A stretch of 64,000 bases of DNA from Loripinus fragilis (Eukaryota; Mollusca; Bivalvia; Lucinida; Lucinidae): positions 51,267,672 through 51,331,671 of the forward strand of contig OZ026517.1 of assembly GCA_964019695.1 (NCBI GenBank), written 5' to 3'. This document shows, piece by piece, positions 57,416 to 64,000 of the stretch (its first letter is position 1; each line of letters starts with the position of its first letter). The position numbers and the translations under genes were made by a program. Below the pieces are notes generated by a model. It was not told the origin of the DNA and searched no databases. It was given only the letters and a program-made list of their open reading frames with translations.

Positions 57416-60400
57416 CTGAAATACACACACAAATTCATGTATATTTATTGAACTTAAAAGGGGGCAGCTCATGAGAGAAAACCTTTGGGAAAATGTAAAT
57501 TTGTTTGAGATAGGAGTGGCTCGAGTCAGATCTGGGTGCATAATGAGGACAACATTTTGGTCTTCCATTAAATAAAGGTATTTTGTAAGTAATCATTAGG
57601 ATCGCCTCCATGGGGTGATTCTAATGATAACACACAAAATGCCAAACCTGCATAATACATCATAAATATATGGATATCTGCAGCTATGGAAATAATTTTT
57701 AGGAACTCAAGAGTTTAAATTAACCATAGTAAACGAGCCATTGACGTTTCACTGTATTGTATATGCATAAATATGCCTGTATAGCTTTCTAATGAGAATG
57801 GAAGTCTTATGTTATATATGTCCATACTCTTTGTATGCCAGTAGCTAAGGCTCTTGTGAGACAAGTCAGTCTAATCTGAACCTTTTTTGTTTGCGGGTGC
57901 CATGAATAGTTTGCGGGTGCTATGAATATCCATAGGTACAGATTGACATTTTTTCATGGTTTTTAACATTTGTTTTGGTGCTCAAAAAGCGAAAAGCGAA
58001 TATTTCGAGTGTAAAATTCATTTATTTGCCATTTTTTTCTTATTCATCAATCTAACCATATGTTGTGGGTGCTCAAAAGAACTGTCTCATTGAGACGGTT
58101 CTTTCGAGTACCAACAACATATGTTTTGGTTGAGAAAAAAGAAAACTAATCTGGAATTACTCCCCCTCCCCTCCCCCATTAATCTGATCATTCTTATCTG
58201 AAGGCCAGTTACCTGTTACAGAACTGGTACACTCTCTCTGGTCTACCCTCGGGGTCACATCGCGAATGCACTAGCTCCCACCAGAAATGTCCGTCTATAT
58301 CACTGACTTTTCCTATCCTCACTTGAACATCCTGCACAGGAATTAACGTCCGAAATCTTTCTATAGTATCATACCCATCACAGAAAACTCCTTTAGCAGG
58401 AACATTGCTCTGAAAAATATGGCAATACTGAACATTTGCGCCAGCCCATGAGTACCATTCTTAATCTTTTCCTATCATTAACGACAATTGTCCTCTGTAC
58501 ACTCATCTGTTTTTAAACTTGGTAGCCTATATTGCAAACAATATGGACCCAGATCAGACTGCTCCCTTAGGAGCAGTCTGATCAGGGTTCATAGTGTTTA
58601 GTAAGTCAAGTAAGTAAGTAAGTAAGTGAACAACTTTATTTTATGAGGGAAACTCAGTTGATCTTCCCTTGTGCCCTCTTAACACAAACATAGCATATAC
58701 ACAATAATATTTACATTTTCGAAGCAAGCCTTTAATGAATCTTGAGATTTTTTGAAACTGTTCATAGACTTATGAATTACACAAAATTGATTGACAGCTG
58801 CCAAGCTCATTTGCCTGTGCAATACGCTTTGAACATCAAACTCATTCACTAGAAGTGACACTGGTGCTGTGATTGATGGCGAGCCACACCGGAGTCGCAT
58901 GTGCAAAACAAGCTTCTTGTTTTCTCCATTGGCTGTTCGTGTACACGCTGGCTGTTCCGCTTTTCCATTTGACACTCCAACAAAACCGTTAATACGATTA
59001 CACAATAATACAAAACTGTTTTATTTCCTAAATCAAAAATATTCCTTATATTTTAGATATTCATAATAAAATGTAAATATAAGCAATAAATTCAATTTTT
59101 GGAATGTTCATGGAATCATGAATACTTCGGGCCTCTTACAAAGTTGCAAGAGACCCAAAGTTTTCATGATTCCATGAACATTCCAAAAATTGAATTCATT
59201 TCTTAAATAAACAGGACAATAAAACATTTATAAATACAAGTGAACAGTGAATGAGTATAAAGTGAATGAAGAGAAATGAAAAGCTTGAAAGAAAAACAAC
59301 ATTTGATAATGTATGTGCAAATTCATTTAAGCTCTGTAAATCATCTAAACTGATTTGGTAGTGGAGGTATGTGAACATGAATATTAAAGGTTAAGACCTT
59401 CTTTCATTTATACCACTCAAAACAAGTTTTGAAACAGCTATACACATGTATGCATTTTTATATTGGTGGAAAAATCGAAACTAATATACATTTCGAGAAA
59501 AAGTTTTATTTATCCACAAAGACCTAGAAGTGAGGTGGTTGTGTGGTGCTGGACGTGTATAACTGCTGCAAAACTGGTTTTGAGTAGTAATTAATGAAAG
59601 CATTGATCTGGACTGAGATTTTGTCGAGCCTGATCTGCGTCCATACTGTTTGCAAATATCATCAGCAAATACCAAAACAGGTAAAGAGTATAACAAACTT
59701 ACAATTACTTTTGATTTTCTTCGTTTTAACCTCTCTCTGCAGAGGAAGACAACTCCTGTCTTGAAGACAAACACAGTACTCTCTAGTTCTGTCCCTTTCT
59801 TCACCTTCCCGAGACTGTCACTGACATTACACCATTCCACTGTGCCATACATCTGTAACTCCCCGACACTTAGGTCCACAGACTGAAAATAAAACAAGAT
59901 TTTACGAGACAGACAGACGGACGGACAGATGGACAGACAAATTCTTAAAGCTGCATAGTATGTAACTTTTGATCTTTTAATTTTAGAACTAATGTTTCTA
60001 TTTTTCAAGAACACAGTAAAAAAAACTAGAATTCAGGTATACATTTTACCAATTTCGTAAATCTTAACAAATTATCAGTATCGAAACAACAGCATTTATG
60101 TTAAAATTAACTGTCTATAATTATTGGAGGGACGCAAATTATTACCAACACAAGAAAAACACACTTGTTTTATAAGATAATTCACTTTTCCGTGCGGTTT
60201 TCAGCTCTAGTGAACAAATTTATTGTGAAAACATAACTTAATTCAACTTTTACAAATGATTTAAAAAGAAAATAAAAAATTTCGAAAAATGTTCATAGTT
60301 GCAGACTTAGTCTCTTTAATTATTTGCTTCCTCTTTGGAAGAGCATAATTACAGTAAATTCAGAGATTTTTGCGAGAATTTTATTTTCAGGAATAGCGTA

Positions 60401-63400
60401 AAAAAGGCATATTTGTGACATTAAAAATTCACGACTAAGGCATGGTTTACTTATTTCAGTAATGACAGAGTGATTTCCACAATTTTTGAGGGTTATTTTC
60501 ACGAAACTTTGCATATGTTTCGCAAAAATAAAATCCTCGAAAAAAAATCATAATTTACAGTAGCCGACCCATGAGACTATATGTGCCTGGTTGTGAGGAA
60601 AGCTGAATTTCTCACATGCGAACAAGAAAGGCCCAGATCAGACTGGTTTGTTTTTGTTAATGGTTTTGTTGATGCTTTAGGTCCTGGTCAACAATTTTCA
60701 GTCATGTTGGGATGCTATCCCCTCTTCCTGGGTTGAACAAGTACTATGCAGAGGATATAGTGTCTTGCTCAAGGACACAACACAGTGCTTCTGGTGAAAC
60801 TCAAACTAGCGACCCCTTGACATCAGAAAATTTGTTGTTTGCTGCAGTCATAATCTGCACTTTAAAGTTTAATCCTTGTCCTGCTGTACCTGGATTTATC
60901 CTATTTTGAGAACTCTGTAGATCCAGATCAGCTGGCTTCTGACGAAGCCATCTGATCAGGATCAACAATGTTTTCCACTCTGATTGAAAAAAACAAACAT
61001 GCTTACAACTTAAATGCTGCTGGCTATCAATAATATAAAATTGGGAAGGAGTGTAGTACATGATATACTCAGCATGGCAAGGGTTAAGATGTTTGGTGGC
61101 ATCCAATGGCAGTTTGATAATTCTGAGTTACTGTCTTTCTCACCAAGAAAAATTTTGCCTTAGCAAAAATTGCTGACCCCAAATCAAACTGTAATGCTTA
61201 GAACAGAACAGTCTGATTTCCCTATATGTTTCATCTGACATACCTTTTTCAGGGGATATAAGTCTTTAAACATTTTAGCAAGTTCGTCAAATATGGCACC
61301 GTACTCTTCGTAAATTTTCTGCATTTCGTTGATATGTTCAGCTACTGCCTCCATAGCTTTTCTTGCCTCTGAAAGAAGCAGTCAACAATGTACGGTAAAT
61401 GTTCTAAAACTTCGAACACTTTTCTCTCTCTGTTCTCAAATAAAATGATGGTTTTCAGGACTGGAATTCACAAATTGCTTGCCGTAATAGCAAACATGGA
61501 AGAGCTTGATCAGAGTGCTTCTGATGAAGCAGTCTGATCTGGGTCTGCCCTGTTTGTCTAGACATTTTTGGCAGGTAACTAGTGTTCGAAATTTAAGAAC
61601 ATTTACCGTACCGCTGAGGAAATGTAAAATATTTGAGCAAGATCACGAGATTTTGGTACTAAATTCTTTGCCCACAAGTATTGTCTGCTGATAACCTTTG
61701 CAAACAGTTTAGCATACAGATCTGGATCCAAACTGTTTGACACACTGATGGTATTCCTGAAAGTATTTTTCGAAAAAGTTGATTTTGAAAGACATCAGCA
61801 ATGACAAAAAGCATGCAAGATTACCCAGTAGGCAAAGCGTTAATGCATGTACATATGCATAAAACATTAAACATACATGTGCAGCTATTTAGACCTAACT
61901 TTTGTTCGAGTCTTCATTTACATCCCTACTTTGTGTGCGCAAGTAGTGAAGGCTCTGGAAAGACTGTGCTGATTCAAACAAGTCTTCGGCATTCGCATAT
62001 GCAACAAGGAGCAAAATCTCATAATTTGGTCATTTACTGTATTCACAACATCATTCTTCATTGTATAAAAGCTGGTGCTACAGGATTCCTGCTATTCATG
62101 ATAAGTGACGTCTGCTCTCTCTTCTGCTTACGTACTTTTGGTAGCCAATATTGCAAACACTATTGACACAGATCAGAATGCGCCTTTAGAAGCTGTCTAA
62201 TCAGGGATCATAGTGTGCTTCCATCATGATAATTGATAAAGCTCCAAGAAAAAGGAAATATGAGCAACGACATGAGATTTCCAACAATGTGGTATGTGTG
62301 ACCAGCAAAGGCTCAGATCAGCCTGCGCATACGCGCAGTCTGATCAGAGCCTTTGCTCGTTGCTTGAATATTCTATGAATGTTAAGCTACTGACAGAACA
62401 TCATTTGGAGTTTCTAAGCTTAAAAAGAGGCTGCACAGGCTCGTATGAGTCTACACTTGTCAAAATGCCACATTGTTGGAAATCACATGCCACGGTGCAA
62501 TTATTGATAAAACTCAAGATAAATTACCTGATAAATGATGATGTTCATCAGTGTCTGAGTCTGTGAGATTACATAACTGTTGTAGAAGTAGTGGGTATTT
62601 GAGTATTCTCTGAATGGGAAACATCTATAATTACCTGATAAATGATGATGTTCATCAGTGTCTGAGTCTGTGAGATTACACAACTGTTGTAGAAGTAGTG
62701 GGTATTTGAGTATTCTCTGAATGGGAAACATCTATAATTACCTGATAAATGATGATGTTCATCAGTGTCTGAGTCTGTGAGATTACATAACTGTTGTAGA
62801 AGTAGTGGGTATTTGAGTATTCTGTGAATGGGAAGTTTCTTTAATTACCTGATAAATGATGATGTTCATCAGTGTCTGAGTCTGTGAGATTACATAACTG
62901 TTGTAGAAGTAGTGGGTATTTGAGTATTCTCTGAATGGGAAACATCTATAAATTACCTGATAAATGATGATGTTCATCTGTGTCTGAGTCTGTGAGATTA
63001 CATAACTGTTGTAGAAGTAGTGGGTATTTGAGTATTCTCTGAATGGGAAACATCTATAAATTACCTGATAAATGATGATGTTCATCTGTGTCTGAGTCTG
63101 TGAGATTACACAACTGTTGTAGAAGTAGTGGGTATTTGAGTATTCTCTGAATGGGAAACATCTATAATTACCTGATAAATGATGATGTTCATCAGTGTCT
63201 GAGTCTGTGAGATTACATAACTGTTGTAGAAGTAGTGGGTATTTGAGTATTCTCTGAATGGGAAGTGTCTATAATTACCTGATAAATGATGATGTTCATC
63301 AGTGTCTGAGTCTGTGAGATTACATAACTGTTGTAGAAGTAGTGAGTATTTGAGTATTCTCTGAATGGGAAGTGTCTATAATTACCTGATAAATGATGAT

Positions 63401-64000
63401 GTTCATCAGTGTCTGAGTCTGTGAGATTACATAACTGTTGTAGAAGTAGTGGGTATTTGAGTATTCTCTGAAGGGGAAGTGTCTATAATTACCTGATAAA
63501 TGATGATGTTCATCAGTGTCTGAGTCTGTGAGATTACATAACTGTTGTAGAAGTAGTGGGTATTTGAGTATTCTATGGAGGGGAAGTGTCTATAATTACC
63601 TGATAAATGATGATGTTCATCTGTGTCTGAGTCTGTGAGATTACATAACTGTTGTAGAAGTAGTGGGTATTTGAGTATTCTCTGAATGGGAAACATCTAT
63701 AATTACCTGATAAATGATGATGTTCATCAGTGTCTGAGTCTGTGTGATTACACAACTGTTGTAGAAGTAGTGGGTATTTGAGTATTCTCTGAATGGGAAG
63801 TGTCTATAATTACCTGATAAATGATGATGTTCATCAGTGTCTGAGTCTGTGAGATAACACAACTGTTGTAGAAGTAGTGGGTATTTGAGTATTCTCTGAA
63901 TGGGAAGTGTCTATAATTACCTGATAAATGATGATGTTCATCAGTGTCTGAGTCTGTGAGATTACACAACTGTTGTAGAAGTAGTGGGTATTTGAGTATT
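56770..64000 (-). CDS. TIAM1: TIAM / Still life Rac GEF, 3' part of gene (partial at right edge)
   Basis: TIAM/SIF proteins are Rac-specific guanine-nucleotide exchange factors acting at the plasma membrane on actin and adhesion. Minus-strand exons in order: the DH exon in the array above 62528, 61244-61368, 59703-59882, 58213-58409, 56770-57415. Joined, they read [43 protein letters not shown] (end of DH), [14 protein letters not shown].. [12 protein letters not shown] (start of PH), [35 protein letters not shown] (rest of PH), then [16 protein letters not shown] (PH C-terminal helix) and the tail with [13 protein letters not shown]. Each block corresponds in order to vertebrate TIAM1/2 as I recall it, and all phases fit. 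The N-terminal half (first PH, RBD, PDZ) lies beyond the window. Whether it is closer to TIAM1 or TIAM2 is not meaningful in an invertebrate. Confidence 0.88.
57416..58212 (-). repeat. TIAM intron between last two exons
   Basis: Holds a small palindrome at about 57590-57635 (atcattaggatcgcc / inverse) and, at 58030-58165, the 'gtgctcaaaagaactgtctcattgagac' hairpin family. No further exon seen. Confidence 0.65.
58213..58409 (-). CDS. TIAM1: TIAM exon: middle of C-terminal PH domain
   Basis: Acceptor atatttttcag, donor AACAG|gtaact; 197 nt, ending in phase 2. Encodes [58 protein letters not shown]. LIPVxxVQVRxG and the WELxHxxxxxEGRPExxxQ(L/F)C pattern match the TIAM PH domain. Confidence 0.9.
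58410..59005 (-). mobile_element. Palindrome and probable LINE 3' end in TIAM intron
   Basis: 58528-58600 is an 'attgcaaacaatatggaccc' palindrome. On the minus strand a 108-codon frame (59005-58679, with [23 protein letters not shown]) is followed by AATAAAGTTGTTCACTTACT and a (ACTT)n tail at 58601-58628. A frame, an AATAAA and a simple-repeat tail are typical of the 3' end of a non-LTR retrotransposon. The family is not identified. Confidence 0.45.
59089..59197 (-). repeat. Near-perfect long inverted repeat in TIAM intron
   Basis: Arms of about 33 bp fully matched (attcaatttttggaatgttc..catgaa and inverse), extending with mismatches to a 'cgggcctcttacaa / ttgcaagagaccc' centre. Confidence 0.88.
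59703..59882 (-). CDS. TIAM1: TIAM exon: first strands of C-terminal PH domain
   Basis: Acceptor gttttattttcag; 180 nt, exactly 60 codons, phase 0 at both ends with donor ATT|gtaagt. Encodes [17 protein letters not shown], a basic stretch and [20 protein letters not shown], then [10 protein letters not shown]. The L-S-x-G-E-L-x-M motif and x-V-F-V-F-K strand are typical of the PH domain that follows DH in TIAM. A second possible donor 6 nt earlier (TCAAAA|gtaatt) would remove the last two residues (V-I) in frame. Confidence 0.88.
59883..61243 (-). repeat. TIAM intron: repeats
   Basis: A cagacagacggacgg run at about 59910-59935; inverted 'cagtaaattcagagattttt' / 'aatcataatttacag' arms at 60350-60560; an inverse SINE fragment at about 60690-60830 (cttcctgggttgaacaagta is the inverse of the SINE body); and a 'gatccagatcagctggcttct' palindrome at 60903-60978. 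Confidence 0.65.
61244..61368 (-). CDS. TIAM1: TIAM exon: C-terminal helix of DH domain
   Basis: Acceptor cttctttcag, donor AAAAAG|gtatgt; 125 nt, ending in phase 0. Encodes (E)[16 protein letters not shown], then [15 protein letters not shown] and [22 protein letters not shown] is a strong TIAM-family signature in the last DH helix, and LSEARKAME over the junction confirms the splice. A small TA-flanked inverted-repeat element ends 22 nt upstream of the acceptor. Confidence 0.9.
61391..61610 (-). mobile_element. TA-flanked MITE next to a TIAM splice acceptor
   Basis: Ends tacggtaaatgttct and agaacatttaccgta, with subterminal 'aacttcgaacactt' / 'aactagtgttcgaaattt'. Its centre is a GATC palindrome (gagcttgatcagagtgcttc). 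Lies 22 bp from the exon that ends at 61368. Confidence 0.78.
61611..62523 (-). repeat. TIAM intron: three palindromes
   Basis: 61682-61843: 'gtctgctgataacctttgcaaac' family with a shortened stem. 62145-62217: 'attgcaaacactattgacaca' palindrome. 62308-62356: 'caaaggctcagatcagcctgcgcat' and inverse, a perfect small stem. Confidence 0.72.
62524..64000 (-). repeat. Exon-bearing 107-bp minisatellite of TIAM DH exon, at least 14 copies
   Basis: Copies begin (plus-strand ttacct) at 62524, 62631, 62738, 62845, 62953, 63061, 63168, 63275, 63382, 63489, 63596, 63703, 63810 and 63917. The spacing is 107 or 108 bp and the last copy is cut by the window edge. Each unit is an 82-nt exon plus a 25-26-nt spacer made of donor gtaatt.. 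and acceptor ..cattcag. All copies keep the donor. The two complete units at 62738 and 63489 lose the first of two tandem acceptor AGs (CAGAG to CACAG or CATAG). Several variable sites are synonymous (TTA/TTG Leu, ACT/ACA Thr); a few are not (Leu to His near 63745, Asn to Tyr near 63855, Pro to Ser near 63344). Since 82 is not a multiple of 3, only one copy can be used in a normal message. Confidence 0.93.
62528..62609 (-). CDS. TIAM1: TIAM DH-domain exon (array copy nearest the next exon)
   Basis: An 82-nt exon with acceptor cccattcag before AGAATACTC and donor TCAG|gtaatt. It encodes [17 protein letters not shown] and ..EHHHLS, the conserved helix after the (K)P(V/I)QR of Dbl-type DH domains. 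It enters in phase 0 and leaves one base, which joins AG of the next exon to give E of LSEARKAM. This is the last copy before the next exon. Which copy is actually used is unknown. Confidence 0.8.

Noticed and set aside
59481..60014. 177-codon minus-strand frame as one gene
   Set aside because: Only 59703-59882 is exon; both flanks are intron with splice signals.
62501..63969. Overlapping minus-strand frames of 60-100 residues
   Set aside because: They read through spacer and exon in changing frames; only the 27-residue [14 protein letters not shown] part is protein-like.
62524..64000. CRISPR-like array of regular repeats
   Set aside because: Units are 107 bp with no unique spacers, in a eukaryotic gene; the repeat is a coding exon plus a mini-intron.

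Overview
This is a eukaryotic, AT-rich, intron-containing and very repeat-dense window. Protein similarity places it in an animal. Repeat character (many GATC-centred palindromic elements, tRNA-derived SINEs, elements carrying paired 'gaccttgacc' stretches) suggests a marine invertebrate, most likely a bivalve mollusc; that placement is inference. Two protein-coding genes are recognisable, arranged tail to tail.

Gene 1 (plus strand, about 14.8-31.4 kb) is a FLASH / CASP8AP2 orthologue, a nuclear scaffold for histone pre-mRNA 3' end processing. Three coding exons are visible: 14812-14989 (N-terminal LDLY segment), 18331-18515 (coiled coil ending in the KNISSLL..TARSELNRKE block) and one giant exon, 21951-31447 (low-complexity Ser/Lys/Asp-rich body with three coding minisatellites and a C-terminal RS domain). 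Exon phases match (0, then 2). The giant exon needs a one-base frame change between 24953 and 25002 to be read as one protein of about 3,280 residues. The C-terminal SANT/Myb-like domain of vertebrate FLASH was not found.

Gene 2 (minus strand, from the right edge down to 56770) is the 3' part of a TIAM / Still life Rac guanine-nucleotide exchange factor: the end of the DH domain, the C-terminal PH domain and the tail. The DH exon encoding [17 protein letters not shown] is embedded in a 107-bp minisatellite with at least 14 copies (62524 to beyond 64000). Nearly every copy keeps a splice acceptor and all keep a donor. This exon array is the most unusual structure in the window.

Layout: 1-14.8 kb, repeats and non-autonomous DNA transposons (a long-inverted-repeat element at about 2.6-5.4 kb, a hAT-like element at 6754-8047, a CAGC-ended element at 8410-8970, a mariner-type MITE at 13160-14126). 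14.8-31.4 kb, FLASH, with element-filled introns. 31.5-56.7 kb, intergenic and almost entirely palindromic MITE-like repeats, SINEs, minisatellites and nested transposons, with no supportable gene. 56.8-64 kb, TIAM. Many otherwise different palindromic families share a similar core (a GTTTG / GGACC or GGATC / CAGATCAG block and its inverse), which suggests a modular repeat superfamily.

The two genes are not known to act in one pathway; one is nuclear histone mRNA processing, the other membrane-proximal Rac signalling. Comparisons with vertebrate FLASH and TIAM are from memory of those families and should be confirmed by alignment.
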